A stretch of DNA of 64,000 nt from Planctomycetota bacterium (GCA_014192625.1 BJHM01000010.1:62001-126000), one strand, 5' to 3'; counted from the stretch's first letter, positions 16,072 through 25,128 are shown. Notes: generated by a model from the letters alone, not told the origin. Numbers and translations: made by a program.

Positions 16072-17046
16072 ATGAAAGCGAACTGGATCGTTTTTTCACT
16101 GTCGGGGCTGGTCCTTCTCGCCGGTGCCGGGATCGGGTTCAAATCGTGGCGCGAGCAGGCGACCAAAGAGGCCAGTATGGAACAGCTCGTGGCAGACGTC
16201 GACTCGGCGTTGGCCGCAAAACCTACCGATAGTTCAGAGCTGTCGCGGCTTTGGTCGCGGCTCGAAAAAACGGCGGTGCTTGGTGATGATCCCCGCGTGC
16301 CTCTGTCGCAGGCGCGCATTGAGCTTGCCCGGGGCCATTTTGAGAGCGCGGCGAATCTATTGGAGCCGCTGGTTGGCATCGGCTCCTCGAATCTACTCGC
16401 GCTGCGCGCCGGTGTTTTAGCCTGGCAAATGTGGTACGCACGCGGCGGCAAGGATGCCAATGAGCGCGATCAACTTGGGCGAAGGGCCCTGCTGTTGGCC
16501 GAGAGCGCGTCCCAGCTAGGCGGCACGGTCGAGGATGCGTTTGCGGCTTGGCAATGTGCGGTGCGATTGCCGGAAGATCCGGCCATGCAGCGCTTCCGCG
16601 AACTGCTCATGCAGCAGTTTGCGGATACCTTGCAAGCTCGCACCGTGTTGGCGCTCAGCAACGCACAACTCGATCAGTCATTGCGGCCGATGCAGGTTTT
16701 GGCGGAGGAATGGAGCACGGCGATAACGGCTGTAGAATCTTCCGCGCCAGCTCCTGCGGTGGTGCCGATGGAGTTGGAGCTGGCGATGGCGATTTTGGAT
16801 TTGCAGCACCAGGAGATCGACCGCGCAAAGCAGCGCCTCGCCGGGCTCTTGCAGCAGAATCCCAGCCTGGTCGAGGTGCGCAACTGGTCTGCGACCGTGT
16901 TTCATATCCTAGCGTTGAATAATCAGGGGGCAGAGCGCGACCGCTATCTGCGGCAGCGTGACCAACAGCTTGGTTGGCTCGATAGCAACGCACAAAAAGA
17001 GGATGGCCGACGCAACAAGTGGCGTGAAATGCGCGGCACCCGCTAA
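16072..17046 (+). CDS. Membrane-anchored TPR-like protein of unknown function
   Basis: One N-terminal transmembrane helix (residues ~5-23) precedes about 300 residues of amphipathic Ala/Leu-rich helices. Segments such as LSQARIELARGHFESAANLLEPL and LAMAILDLQHQEIDRAKQRLAGLLQQNPSLVEVRNW have TPR spacing, so it is probably a tethered tetratricopeptide scaffold. It starts 10 bases after the phosphatase gene and ends 63 bases before another membrane protein gene. No specific function can be given; a link to the stress-signalling pair upstream is suggested only by position. Confidence 0.75.
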   Translation: MKANWIVFSLSGLVLLAGAGIGFKSWREQATKEASMEQLVADVDSALAAKPTDSSELSRLWSRLEKTAVLGDDPRVPLSQARIELARGHFESAANLLEPLVGIGSSNLLALRAGVLAWQMWYARGGKDANERDQLGRRALLLAESASQLGGTVEDAFAAWQCAVRLPEDPAMQRFRELLMQQFADTLQARTVLALSNAQLDQSLRPMQVLAEEWSTAITAVESSAPAPAVVPMELELAMAILDLQHQEIDRAKQRLAGLLQQNPSLVEVRNWSATVFHILALNNQGAERDRYLRQRDQQLGWLDSNAQKEDGRRNKWREMRGTR

Positions 17047-17109
17047 CGCCAAGCCTCGTTCTTGGACTGGCTATTAAAGCCGCCCCGCAGTGGTGCCGAT
17101 CCTCGCCAC

Positions 17110-17844
17110 ATGCGATTGCTGGGTTGCTTATTCCTACTGCTAATGCTCGCGCGTACTGCGTGTGCACAAGAGCGACTGGCGTTTGTCGAACTCGAAGATG
17201 GGCGTGCATTTTCTGGGCTGGTGATCCATCTCGACAGCAACACCATCGCGCTGCAAGTAAACGGCAAGCTGCAGGCGTTTCGCACTGCGCAGGTTAGGCA
17301 CTGCCGCTTCGAGCGGGCACCGGGTGCAGATCCAGAAGGCGTCGCAGTCGTGGCGCAAGATAGAGAGCCGCCCGCGGTCGTTTTCAATCGCTCGCCAACA
17401 CCGCAGGCTTCCGGTACGCCGGTTTTTTTGCGGCGGATGCAATCGATCGAGCGCTGCTACCCGTGGCTGGAACCCACCAACGAAGCGCAGTGGGCGAGCC
17501 TCGGCATCAGCTTCTTTGCCTTGCTGTCGTTTGCGATTCACCTGTCGTCTCGGATCTGCGCTTCGGAACGGTCCGGCTTTGGTCGGGCGGCAGGCCTGTC
17601 GCTTTGGGTCATCGCCACCGTAGCAGGCCAGGCTGCGCTGCTGCCAGACTCGTTGCCGGTGCTGGCTATAGCTGGCATCGTCAATGCTGTGATCTTGGTG
17701 CAACTGGTGCGCAAGTTTTATGCGCTGCCGGCGTTCACCGCGCTGCTCTGCTTTGGCCTCATGTGCCTCCAGGGCGGCGGGCTGTTGATGGCGCTGCGGG
17801 TGCTCGATGTGGCTCTGCGAGCAGTTGGCGGCGTGCAGGGTTAG
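17110..17844 (+). CDS. Membrane protein of unknown function with signal peptide
   Basis: The start at 17110 is chosen because MRLLGCLFLLLMLARTACAQ is a clean signal peptide; the upstream in-frame start adds 16 polar residues. After export comes a short beta-rich domain (FVELEDGRAFSGLVIHLDSNTIALQVNG, similar in outline to SH3-like or Sm-like folds that start 'v.l.dG....G.v'), a linker, and four hydrophobic segments at the C-terminus (residues ~140-244). The topology suggests a periplasmic sensor-like domain followed by a small membrane bundle. I do not recognise the family. Confidence 0.72.
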   Translation: MRLLGCLFLLLMLARTACAQERLAFVELEDGRAFSGLVIHLDSNTIALQVNGKLQAFRTAQVRHCRFERAPGADPEGVAVVAQDREPPAVVFNRSPTPQASGTPVFLRRMQSIERCYPWLEPTNEAQWASLGISFFALLSFAIHLSSRICASERSGFGRAAGLSLWVIATVAGQAALLPDSLPVLAIAGIVNAVILVQLVRKFYALPAFTALLCFGLMCLQGGGLLMALRVLDVALRAVGGVQG

Positions 17845-18119
17845 ACGCGCGCCCTTCGGCGGGTTGCAATATCACCGGGGTCGGCACCGTGATCGCCACC
17901 GCGGGCGCAAAACCTGCTGGATTTGTCGCTGCGCGGCCAGCGTGAGGGCAATCGTGAATCGGCAATTTGCTGCCGTTTTTGGCACTCTATTGGCCAAACC
18001 GAGCGATCAGAGTTTTCATTCGTGAGCCGAACGGTAGCCCGAGCGATTGACCCTCCTGCGTGCAGTCTCTAGAAGGTTTGGCCGGCAGTGGGCAACCCAC
18101 GGCCTGCGGCAAGGAATCC

Positions 18120-18902
18120 ATGAGCAATGCTTTCGTGTTTGATGTGACGCAAGAGACTTTTCAGCGCGACGTGGTCGATCGTTCGATGAAGGTGCCGGTG
18201 TTGCTCGATTTTTGGGCCGAGTGGTGCGAGCCGTGTCGGGTTCTTGGGCCGTTGCTCGAGCAACTCACCGAAACTTATGGCGGCAGTTTTTATCTCGGCA
18301 AAGTAGACACCGAGAGCGAACCTGAGATCGCCCAGTCCTTCCAAGTGCAGGGCATCCCGTTTTGCGTGTTGCTCGCTCTCGGCCGGCCCACGGATGGCTT
18401 TCAAGGGGCGCTGCGCGAGACTGAGTTGAAGCGCTTTTTGCAGCGCAATTCGATTGGTCCAGCGAAACCGATCGACTCAGTGCTGGCAGATCCTGAGCAC
18501 AAGGTGGTGGATCCCAATAGCCCCGAGGGCCGTCTCACCGCGGCCATTTCGGCCTCGCGGGTGGGCGATGCCGATGCCGCGCGCACCCTGCTTGCTGACT
18601 TCCCCGAGGATGATCCACGGGCGGACCGGGCGCGGCGACTTTTGGAGGCGTTGCCGTTTTTAGATGCCACGCTTGCTGCTACAGGCACCGGTGCCGAACA
18701 GCTGCTGGCGCGCGCTCGTTTGTTGCTCATGCAGGGCGATGTCGAGGCGGCGATGGAGCAAGTGCTCGGCTCGGTAGCCGAGGACAAATCATTCCGGCAA
18801 GGGCTTGCACGCAAGGGCATGCTGCTCTGCTTCCAGTTCTTGGCCGAGAACGACGAGCGCATCGATGCCTTTCGTCGCCGACTCGCAACGCTGCTCTACT
18901 AG
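18120..18902 (+). CDS. Thioredoxin-TPR protein (YbbN/CnoX-like)
   Basis: The ATG at 18120 is preceded by AAGGA (18111-18115), one of the better ribosome sites in this window. Residues 1-110 form a thioredoxin fold with DFWAEWCEPCR; the two active-site cysteines (36 and 39) are retained but the usual Gly is Glu. The cis-Pro loop GIPFC follows. Residues ~150-260 are alpha-helical repeats (ISASRVGDADAARTLLADF, LLMQGDVEAAMEQVL). This thioredoxin plus TPR order is that of YbbN/CnoX, which acts as a holdase or redox protector of cytosolic proteins. It is convergent with the next gene, 10 bases away. Confidence 0.88.
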   Translation: MSNAFVFDVTQETFQRDVVDRSMKVPVLLDFWAEWCEPCRVLGPLLEQLTETYGGSFYLGKVDTESEPEIAQSFQVQGIPFCVLLALGRPTDGFQGALRETELKRFLQRNSIGPAKPIDSVLADPEHKVVDPNSPEGRLTAAISASRVGDADAARTLLADFPEDDPRADRARRLLEALPFLDATLAATGTGAEQLLARARLLLMQGDVEAAMEQVLGSVAEDKSFRQGLARKGMLLCFQFLAENDERIDAFRRRLATLLY

Positions 18903-18912
18903 CTTTGCTTTG

Positions 18913-20481
18913 CTAGTGTCCGTTCGGCACTGGGCGCAGCTGCGGGTCTTCGTTTTTTAGCGTCAAGTTGATGAAGCTGCCGTCCCGTGGCACGTCAGCA
19001 CGCCCCGACCAGGTTTTACCCTCCCGGATCTGCTGCGCGAAGAGCACCAGCAAAACGTCTTCGGGAAGTCCGCAGAAGGAGAACGTGCCGTCTGTGTCGC
19101 TCGTGGTTGCCCGCTCTGCCGGAACTAGTTTGCCGGTGGGGTCGCGAAGAATGACGGTAGCCAATGCGATGGGCTTGCCTTGCGTATCGAGGATGCGGCC
19201 GCGCACGATCGCAAGCAGATCGAGCTTTAGCGTGACCGAGTCTGACAACGCCAGCGCCTGTTTGGCGGTGCCATACTGCGCGTCAGTGACGCTGAGCATT
19301 CCGGTCGCGGCAATCGGCCCGAGGCTTGTAATGCCGAGATCGTTCGTCGGGCTGCGGATGGTCGCTGGCGAGGCATCGTCGGGGATAAAATCGACCATCA
19401 CACCGACCGCGGGCTGTGCGTCGCTGGTGAGCACGCGGCAGGACAGGGTGCGCCCCGTTTTTAGCGTGAGCACAGTGTCGTTTGCGATCGTTGAGTGCGC
19501 GACGGCCAGTGGCGCAAAGCCGGCGGCGGTGACGATCAACCATAGGTCGCCTGCAAGAGGCGTGCATGGCACAAGGATGCGTTGTTGCGCGTTTGACGTC
19601 GAGCAGGCGAGGACGCGGCGAGTGCCGCTGCTCGATTGTGCGATCAAAAAGGCTCGCGCCGAAGTCGATTCAGGCAGTCCCGATAGTTGAATCGAGAATA
19701 GCTGGTCCGTAGCTGGCGGCGGCCCTGGTAACTGCAGCGTAGCTGCCTTGTCGCGTGCGCTTGCCGCGCGGATTGGCACTGAAAGCAACAGCCGCGGCCA
19801 TTCGGCAGTGAGTTCTGCATTTTGCGCATCGCCAAGTAGCGTGCTGCTCGTGCGGGACAGATCGAGCAGCGTTACTTGCGGAAATCCGAAGGCGCGCACG
19901 ATGGATGGCTCGCTCTGCGTCAATCGCAGGCGGTCTGGTGCCGGTGGCAGCACGGATTGCTGGCCCGAACTCAGAGTGATGCGCTGCCAGCGAAAACCTT
20001 CGGCGAGTTCGCACCAGATCTCGTATGTGCCCGCGGGCAAACGCACGTCGGTGCCCGATTGTGCAGGCAGGTGATGGCGCGTGCCATCGAAGGCGAGCCA
20101 CGCTGGCCAAAGCGTGCAGGGCTCTTTGCCGCCGCAATTGAGTTCTGCCATCGGCATGAGCTGCATGCGCACGGCACGCGAAGGCATCACCATTGGCTCG
20201 ATGGCCCCCAGTCCATTAGCTGTGCGCGCCAGTAGCAAGCCTGGCAGTGCCGATGGAATCAGGAACTCGCCGCGCGCATTGCTGTGCGATTCGATGGGTG
20301 GCGCAGGCAGCACGTAGCCAGCCAGTGCTGGCAGGAAGGACGCTTCACATGGCTGCAACAGAATCACCGCGTCCGTCACAGCAGCGCCTTTGGGATCGCG
20401 CAGTATGCCTTGCACACTCACTTGCTTTTGGGCCAGAGCCGCAGAGGCAAGAAGCAGGGCTATACAGGAGTGCTTTCTCAT
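18913..20481 (-). CDS. Secreted protein with carboxypeptidase-regulatory-like (CNA-B) domains
   Basis: The ATG ending at 20481 gives the signal peptide MRKHSCIALLLASAALA; an upstream ATG would bury it. The mature protein is a string of beta-sandwich modules. The first (VSVQGILRDPKGAAVTDAVILL) and the last (VRGRILDTQGKPIALATVIL ... DTDGTFSFCGLP) carry the carboxypeptidase-regulatory hallmark 'G.V.D..G.P..gA.V.L......T..dG.F.f..l'. Several middle modules are degenerate. Such proteins are exported and bind sugars or other surface polymers; no enzyme motif is visible. It is convergent with the thioredoxin gene and 97 bases downstream of clpP in the same direction. Confidence 0.82.
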   Translation of the reverse strand: MRKHSCIALLLASAALAQKQVSVQGILRDPKGAAVTDAVILLQPCEASFLPALAGYVLPAPPIESHSNARGEFLIPSALPGLLLARTANGLGAIEPMVMPSRAVRMQLMPMAELNCGGKEPCTLWPAWLAFDGTRHHLPAQSGTDVRLPAGTYEIWCELAEGFRWQRITLSSGQQSVLPPAPDRLRLTQSEPSIVRAFGFPQVTLLDLSRTSSTLLGDAQNAELTAEWPRLLLSVPIRAASARDKAATLQLPGPPPATDQLFSIQLSGLPESTSARAFLIAQSSSGTRRVLACSTSNAQQRILVPCTPLAGDLWLIVTAAGFAPLAVAHSTIANDTVLTLKTGRTLSCRVLTSDAQPAVGVMVDFIPDDASPATIRSPTNDLGITSLGPIAATGMLSVTDAQYGTAKQALALSDSVTLKLDLLAIVRGRILDTQGKPIALATVILRDPTGKLVPAERATTSDTDGTFSFCGLPEDVLLVLFAQQIREGKTWSGRADVPRDGSFINLTLKNEDPQLRPVPNGH

Positions 20482-20578
20482 CGGCAGGCTCGGTGCATAA
20501 AGCCTAGCCGGAGTTAAGCGCAGCAGGGCCGCGCGGCCGCAATTGGCCGCCGACAACTGGGGCCCGGCTGGGTCAGGG

Positions 20579-21286
20579 TCAGCTCTCCGGCAACTCGTCG
20601 CGCCGCTTGATGACCTTGGCGACTAGTCCGTATTCCAATGCCTGACCGGCATCGAGCCAGAAGTCGCGGCGGGCATCCTCCATCACCTTGTCTGCCGTGC
20701 GGCCCGAGGCCTCGGCGATGATTTTGTTGTAGCGGTCGCGCAGCTTCAGAGTTTCGCGAGCCGTGATCTCGAGGTCGCTGGCAGTGCCGCGGCTCGTGGT
20801 CGATGGCTGGTGGATCATGAAACGGGCTTCCGGCATGCAGAAGCGGCGCTTCTTGTCCGTCGCAAGCTGGATCAGAATGCCAGCCGAGGCGCACAGGCCG
20901 TTTACCACGGTAATCACTGGTGGCTTGATGAAGCGCAGCAGGTCGTAGATCGCAAAACCAGCATCGGCACTGCCGCCTGGCGAGTTGATCATGACCGTGA
21001 TCGGCTTCTTGCTGTCCTTCTGCTCCATTGCCAGGCAACGGACGGTTGCATCGCGCAGCATCCGATCATTGACCGGGCCGCTGAACAGCAGCGTGCGCGC
21101 GTCGATCAACAGCTTCTCCATGCTGAGAGCTGCTGGGCCGGCTTGTTTGCCGCCATGGTCGCAATCTTCCTCATCTTCATCGTCGTTGAGGAACCGGCGG
21201 GGATCGAGATCTGTGGGGTTAGGTATCACTGTGGCTAGTCCTTGGCAGGCACCAGGGGTGCTGCTCCATCCAAATCGGGTTTCCAT
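20579..21286 (-). CDS. clpP: ATP-dependent Clp protease proteolytic subunit
   Basis: Serine peptidase that forms a double heptameric chamber with ClpX or ClpA/C. Catalytic residues are visible: Ser in GLCASAGILIQLA, His in RFMIHQPST and Asp in RRDFWLDAGQALEYGLV; INSPGGSADAG is the oxyanion-hole glycine motif. The usual ASMG is ASAG here. The start is uncertain: ATG ending 21286 gives 235 residues, an ATG ending 21121 would remove the N-terminal axial loop, and ATGs ending 21334 and 21466 add length. The chosen start leaves an unusual acidic stretch (NDDEDEEDCD) before the fold. It is divergent from rho. Confidence 0.88.
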   Translation of the reverse strand: METRFGWSSTPGACQGLATVIPNPTDLDPRRFLNDDEDEEDCDHGGKQAGPAALSMEKLLIDARTLLFSGPVNDRMLRDATVRCLAMEQKDSKKPITVMINSPGGSADAGFAIYDLLRFIKPPVITVVNGLCASAGILIQLATDKKRRFCMPEARFMIHQPSTTSRGTASDLEITARETLKLRDRYNKIIAEASGRTADKVMEDARRDFWLDAGQALEYGLVAKVIKRRDELPES

Positions 21287-21608
21287 GGCCAGAGAGTTGA
21301 GTCCAGGAATGTCCAAGCGCGGTGGATAGCCCATAGGCTGTTGCGGCGCAACGTTGCAGATGGATGTGCGATCGTGAGTATTGCAAAAAGCTGCCGCCGT
21401 AAAGCTCTGGCAAAACACAAAGGTCTCTTGCGCGGCGAAGATCCAATCGCTAACCTCCTGCGCCATCGAGTCGGGCTGTGCTAAACAGCTTCACGCGATA
21501 ACCGGTCACGAGATTGCGGCGATGTCTGCGTCTTATCCTGCGCTCGAGTTCGCAGTTGCGGGTATCCGGTAGGTCGGTAGGACCGGGATGTTGTCCTCCC
21601 GAATGCAT

Positions 21609-21627
21609 CGTCAGGGCGTTCCTGACG
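21609..21627 (+). promoter_or_regulatory. Perfect 7-bp hairpin in the rho leader
   Basis: CGTCAGG and CCTGACG pair perfectly around a GCGTT loop. There is no T-run after it, so it is not a simple intrinsic terminator; a structural or regulatory role in the rho leader is possible. Confidence 0.5.
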
Positions 21628-21698
21628 GTCAAACAGGCGCGGGTTGCGGTTTAGACCGGACTCGCATTGACCAGAGGCCTCGCTAGCGGGGACTCTAA

Positions 21699-21714
21699 AC
21701 CTGGCGAACCAGGT
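21699..21714 (+). promoter_or_regulatory. Perfect 6-bp CGAA-loop hairpin in the rho leader
   Basis: ACCTGG-CGAA-CCAGGT is a compact stem with a tetraloop, followed by the T-rich GTTGTTT, 77 bases before the rho ATG. It could act as a weak attenuator or a stabilising 5' structure. Confidence 0.5.
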
Positions 21715-21790
21715 GTTGTTTCAACTGGTGCGCAATGCACACGTTGGTTTCGGGGATTTCGGCGCGAGCTGTCACCCAAGGTTGCACGGA

Positions 21791-23329
21791 ATGAGTATCG
21801 AGAACGAGTTTCAAGGCGGTGGTTCTGGCGATAATCCGGACCAAGGTGGTGGCCCTGATCGTCGGCGGTGGCGTGGCGGTCGTCGCCGTCGTCGTCGTGG
21901 CGGCCAAGGTGGCGGTGGCCAAGGCGGCGGTGGCCAAGGCGGTGGTGGCTACAGCGGCGGCCAAGGTGGCGGCGGCGGTGGTTACAGCGGCGGCCAAGGT
22001 GGCGGCGGCGGTTACAACGGCGGCCAAGGTGGTGGCGGCGGCTACAGCGGCGGCCAAGGTGGCGGCGGCGGCTACAGCGGCGGCCAAGGTGGCGGCGGCG
22101 GCTACAGCGGCGGCCAAGGTGGCGGCGGCGGCTACAGCGGCGGCCAAGGTGGCGGCGTAATCCCTGCGGATTACGTTCCCGAACCCGAAGGGCCGACGGA
22201 AGCTACTTCAGGTGTACTGGAATACAGCAGGGAAGGCAGCGGTTGGCTGCGGCAGCGGCGCAACAACTACTTGCCGGACTCGGTGCCGGGGGGCGACGTG
22301 TTCGTTCCGACCTCGTTGATCCGTGCCCATCGCTTGATGGAAGGCAGCGAGGTTCATGGCCAGGCGGGAGTCCCTTCGCGCGGTCAGCAGCGCACGACAC
22401 TGATGCAGGTCGAATCTGTGGATGGTGTTTCACCGGCGGAGAATCGCGAGCGCAAGTTGTTCAAGGAATTGACCGTCATCGACCCCGAGCCGATGTTCGT
22501 GCTCGCGCCTAGCGATGAAGACATCAGCCTGCGGATTGTCGATTTGCTGTGCCCGGTTGGGCGCGGCCAGCGCGGCCTTGTGGTAGCGCCGCCACGATCA
22601 GGCAAGACCGTCCTGATGCAGAAAATCTGTCATGCGATCACTTCGCAAAATCCAGACGTCGTCATGATGGTGCTGCTGATTGATGAGCGGCCCGAGGAGG
22701 CGACTGGCTGGAAGCGCAGTGTCGGCGGTGCCAATAGTGAGGTGCTGGTTTCGACTCTCGATGAGGGGCCAAAGCATCACATCGAAGTCAGCGAGATGTG
22801 CCTCAAGCGGGCGATGCGCTTGGTCGAAGTCGGCCGCGACGTCGTCATCCTGCTCGACTCGATCACACGATTGACGCGCGCCTACAACAGCTTTCTCGGT
22901 GGCCGCGGTGGCGCGACCATGTCGGGCGGCATTGGCGCCAAAGTGCTGGAGGTGCCAAAGCGATTCTTTGGTGCGGCACGCAATACCGAGGAGGCTGGTA
23001 GCCTCACGATTCTAGGTACGACGCTGGTCGATACTGGCTCGCGAATGGACCAGGTGATCTTCGAAGAGTTCAAAGGAACCGGCAACATGGAGCTGGTGTT
23101 GAACCGCCAGCTCGCAGAGCGCCGCGTGTTTCCCGCGATCGATATCGAACTTTCCGGCACGCGCAAGGAAGAGCTGTTATTGGGCAAGGACAAGACGCAG
23201 CGCATCTACACATTGCGCCGCGTTCTCGCGCGCATGAATGCACTCGATTCCATGCCGCTGCTGATTGACCGGCTAGAAAAAACGAAGAGCAATCAAGCCT
23301 TCCTCGACTCTTTCCGACTGGATGATTGA
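21791..23329 (+). CDS. rho: Transcription termination factor Rho with Gly-rich N-terminal insert
   Basis: RNA-dependent ATPase that ends transcription. The ATG at 21791 (MSIENEF, preceded by CGGA) is used; an upstream in-frame start adds unlikely residues. Residues ~15-45 are Arg/Gly-rich ([15 protein letters not shown]), ~45-122 are tandem GGGGYSGGQ units, then comes the cold-shock-like RNA-binding domain ([15 protein letters not shown] to [12 protein letters not shown]), the Walker A APPRSGKT near residue 269, LLIDERPEE, Walker [16 protein letters not shown] and the Q/R-loop region. C-terminal motifs ([20 protein letters not shown]) complete the fold. The core is canonical; the insert is the oddity. 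An ABC transporter operon follows. Confidence 0.95.
   Translation: MSIENEFQGGGSGDNPDQGGGPDRRRWRGGRRRRRRGGQGGGGQGGGGQGGGGYSGGQGGGGGGYSGGQGGGGGYNGGQGGGGGYSGGQGGGGGYSGGQGGGGGYSGGQGGGGGYSGGQGGGVIPADYVPEPEGPTEATSGVLEYSREGSGWLRQRRNNYLPDSVPGGDVFVPTSLIRAHRLMEGSEVHGQAGVPSRGQQRTTLMQVESVDGVSPAENRERKLFKELTVIDPEPMFVLAPSDEDISLRIVDLLCPVGRGQRGLVVAPPRSGKTVLMQKICHAITSQNPDVVMMVLLIDERPEEATGWKRSVGGANSEVLVSTLDEGPKHHIEVSEMCLKRAMRLVEVGRDVVILLDSITRLTRAYNSFLGGRGGATMSGGIGAKVLEVPKRFFGAARNTEEAGSLTILGTTLVDTGSRMDQVIFEEFKGTGNMELVLNRQLAERRVFPAIDIELSGTRKEELLLGKDKTQRIYTLRRVLARMNALDSMPLLIDRLEKTKSNQAFLDSFRLDD
21938..22155 (+). repeat. 30-bp coding tandem repeat in rho
   Basis: About seven copies of a unit encoding [10 protein letters not shown]; one copy is 33 bases, the others 30. 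The last copies are almost identical in DNA (ggcggcggcggctacagcgg then cggccaaggt), so they arose by recent duplication. The number of copies is likely to vary. Confidence 0.85.
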
Positions 23330-23399
23330 TGATTCGGTCGGTGCCTTGGAGTAGTTTCAGGGCACGTCCGTGCTGTATTTTTCAGTAGTTTAGGCCCGT

Positions 23400-23426
23400 T
23401 TGCGGCCGTTCCGTTTTTGCTAAAAA
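23400..23426 (+). promoter_or_regulatory. Possible leaderless promoter for the ABC transporter operon
   Basis: TTGCGG (23400-23405) and TAAAAA (23421-23426) are 15 bases apart, and the -10 lies seven bases before the ATG. If used, transcription would start at or next to the initiation codon. The short spacer makes this weak; other AT-rich hexamers overlap. Confidence 0.3.
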
Positions 23427-23433
23427 TATTGCC

Positions 23434-24387
23434 ATGATCGAGGTCGACAGACTGACCAAGAATTACGGTCTTGCCCGCGCCCTGAAGGGGATTTCGTTCT
23501 CGGTAAAGCGCGGCGAGGTGGTTGGCTTTCTCGGTCCCAACGGTGCCGGCAAGTCGACGACGATGAAGGTCCTTACCGGTTATCTGCTGCCGACCTCGGG
23601 CCGTGCGCAGATTGCCGGGCACGACGTGGTGGATGAGTCGCTGGAGGTGCGTCGCCGCATCGGCTACCTGCCCGAAAGCACCCCGCTCTACAGCGAAATG
23701 CGGGTTGATGAATACCTGCGCTTTTGCGCTGAGATTCGTGGCGTAACGGCAGTCCGACGGGTGACCGCGATTGACCGCGCCGTCCAGTTGTGCGGACTTT
23801 CGCGAGTGACTGGCAAAAACATTGTCGAACTGTCGAAGGGTTACAAGCAGCGCGTTGGTCTGGCTCAGGCGATCGTGCACGAGCCTGAGGTGTTGATTCT
23901 TGATGAACCAACCAGCGGTCTCGATCCAAATCAGATCGTTGAAGTTCGCAACCTGATCGAGCGACTCGGCAAGGAGCACACGGTCATTCTCAGCACGCAC
24001 TATCTCCAGGAAGTCGAGAAGTCCTGCACGCGGGTGATCATCGTCAGCCAGGGTGACATCGTTGCCGACGACACGCGCGATCACCTAGTCGCATCGTTGC
24101 CGGCGATCGCTGTCCGTGCGCGGATCATTGGCCCAGAAGACGACGTTCGTTCGCAGCTTGCTGAGTTGTTCGTCAACCGAAAGATCGCCATCGTGATCGG
24201 TGAAAACTCCGTGCTGAATTGCACCATTGAGATTGGTGAAGGCAACGCCCCTGCTGAGGCGGCTCTAGCACATCTCGTCGTAAAAAATAACTGGTCGCTG
24301 CTCGAACTCAGTCGCGAGCGCGCCACCCTTGAGGATGTGTTTCGCCGCCTGACCATGCAGGCGAGCGTGGAGGCCCTCCATGCGTGA
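23434..24387 (+). CDS. ABC transporter ATP-binding protein (GldA/NatA-like)
   Basis: Cytoplasmic ATPase of an ABC transporter. Walker A is LGPNGAGKSTT (residues ~33-43), the Q-loop lies near YLPEST, the signature is ELSKGYKQRVGLAQ, Walker B is VLILDEPTSGLD and the H-loop is ILSTHYLQE. The C-terminal extension of ~90 residues resembles CcmA/GldA-type proteins. The next gene (permease) overlaps by 8 bases, followed by GldG-like and DUF4340 genes. This ABC-permease-GldG-DUF4340 set is known from Bacteroidota gliding clusters and many Planctomycetota, where motility is not always present. The substrate is unknown. Confidence 0.92.
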   Translation: MIEVDRLTKNYGLARALKGISFSVKRGEVVGFLGPNGAGKSTTMKVLTGYLLPTSGRAQIAGHDVVDESLEVRRRIGYLPESTPLYSEMRVDEYLRFCAEIRGVTAVRRVTAIDRAVQLCGLSRVTGKNIVELSKGYKQRVGLAQAIVHEPEVLILDEPTSGLDPNQIVEVRNLIERLGKEHTVILSTHYLQEVEKSCTRVIIVSQGDIVADDTRDHLVASLPAIAVRARIIGPEDDVRSQLAELFVNRKIAIVIGENSVLNCTIEIGEGNAPAEAALAHLVVKNNWSLLELSRERATLEDVFRRLTMQASVEALHA

Positions 24388-25123
24388 AGTCGCCGTCATC
24401 TTCCGCCGCGAGCTGAAGAGTTATTTCGTCTCGCCGATCGCATACGTGTTCGGCGTCCTGTTCCTTGCCGTGCTGCTTCTGCTTGCCTTGATCCTGCGCT
24501 TCGTGCCGCTCGACAACGGCGCACAGGCAAGCTTGCAGGGGTTCTTCTGGTTAATGCCCGTGGTGTTTTTGTTCTTCTTGCCAGGCCTGACGATGCGGCT
24601 TTGGGCGGAAGAACGAAAAACCGGCACGCTCGAACTGCTGATGACCTTCCCGGTGAAGATCGGGCACCTCATCCTTGGCAAGTTCTGCGCATCGCTGATC
24701 TACCTTGCGGTGGTGCTGGCACTCACTCTGGTGTTGCCGGCGACGCTCAGCGTTTATGGCAATCTTGATTGGGGGCCGGTGTTGGGCGCATACCTTGCGA
24801 CTCTGCTGCTCGCCTCGGCCTACATCGCCACTGGCATGTTCTGGTCGAGCATGACGCGCGATCAGATCGTTGCGCTGCTGCTCGGCCTCGTGACGCTGTT
24901 GCTGCTTTACGCGCTCGGCTTTCCGATGCTGCTCGAATGGTTGGCCGGCAGTTTGCCAAGCTGGCTGCTCGACTTGATGAACGGGATCAGTCCGTACAAG
25001 TATTACGAGTCGATCACTCGCGGCGTAGTCGATACCCGTGACATCGTCTACTTCACCTGCTTTTGCGGCTTCTTCCTGCACTGCAACGCGCTGGTCCTTC
25101 AGGCCCGGCGCGCGAAGGGTTGA
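24380..25123 (+). CDS. ABC transporter permease (ABC-2 / GldF-like)
   Basis: A 247-residue integral membrane protein with about six hydrophobic segments (e.g. YVFGVLFLAVLLLLALIL, FFWLMPVVFLFFLPGLTM, VLALTLVLPATL, VALLLGLVTLLLLYALGF). The MREVAVIFRRELKSYF opening and WAEERKTGTLELLMTFPV loop are typical of ABC-2 permeases that export or tether substrates at the inner membrane. It overlaps the ATPase gene by 8 bases and is 5 bases from the GldG-like gene, so translation is probably coupled. Confidence 0.9.
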   Translation: MREVAVIFRRELKSYFVSPIAYVFGVLFLAVLLLLALILRFVPLDNGAQASLQGFFWLMPVVFLFFLPGLTMRLWAEERKTGTLELLMTFPVKIGHLILGKFCASLIYLAVVLALTLVLPATLSVYGNLDWGPVLGAYLATLLLASAYIATGMFWSSMTRDQIVALLLGLVTLLLLYALGFPMLLEWLAGSLPSWLLDLMNGISPYKYYESITRGVVDTRDIVYFTCFCGFFLHCNALVLQARRAKG

Positions 25124-25128
25124 TCGCC

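Larger units (their letters stand above)
21287..21790. other. Long divergent clpP-rho intergenic/leader region
   Basis: About 500 bases between the divergent clpP and rho starts, partly covered by possible N-terminal extensions of clpP. The rho-proximal half carries two perfect hairpins (21609-21627 and 21699-21714) plus a shorter inverted repeat at about 21567-21588 (CCGGT...ACCGG). No ORF with recognisable homology was seen. This is the longest leader of any housekeeping gene here. Confidence 0.5.

Noticed and set aside
17845-18119. tRNA or small RNA in the gap before the thioredoxin gene
   Set aside because: No T-arm-like GGTTCRANTCC or cloverleaf could be found; nothing supported.
21695-22147. 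150-residue minus-strand ORF rich in Ala and Thr
   Set aside because: It is the reverse complement of the rho Gly-rich repeat; the composition is fully explained by the coding strand.
23361-23390. Intrinsic terminator after rho
   Set aside because: The GCAC/GTGC stem is only four base pairs before a short T-run; too weak to call.
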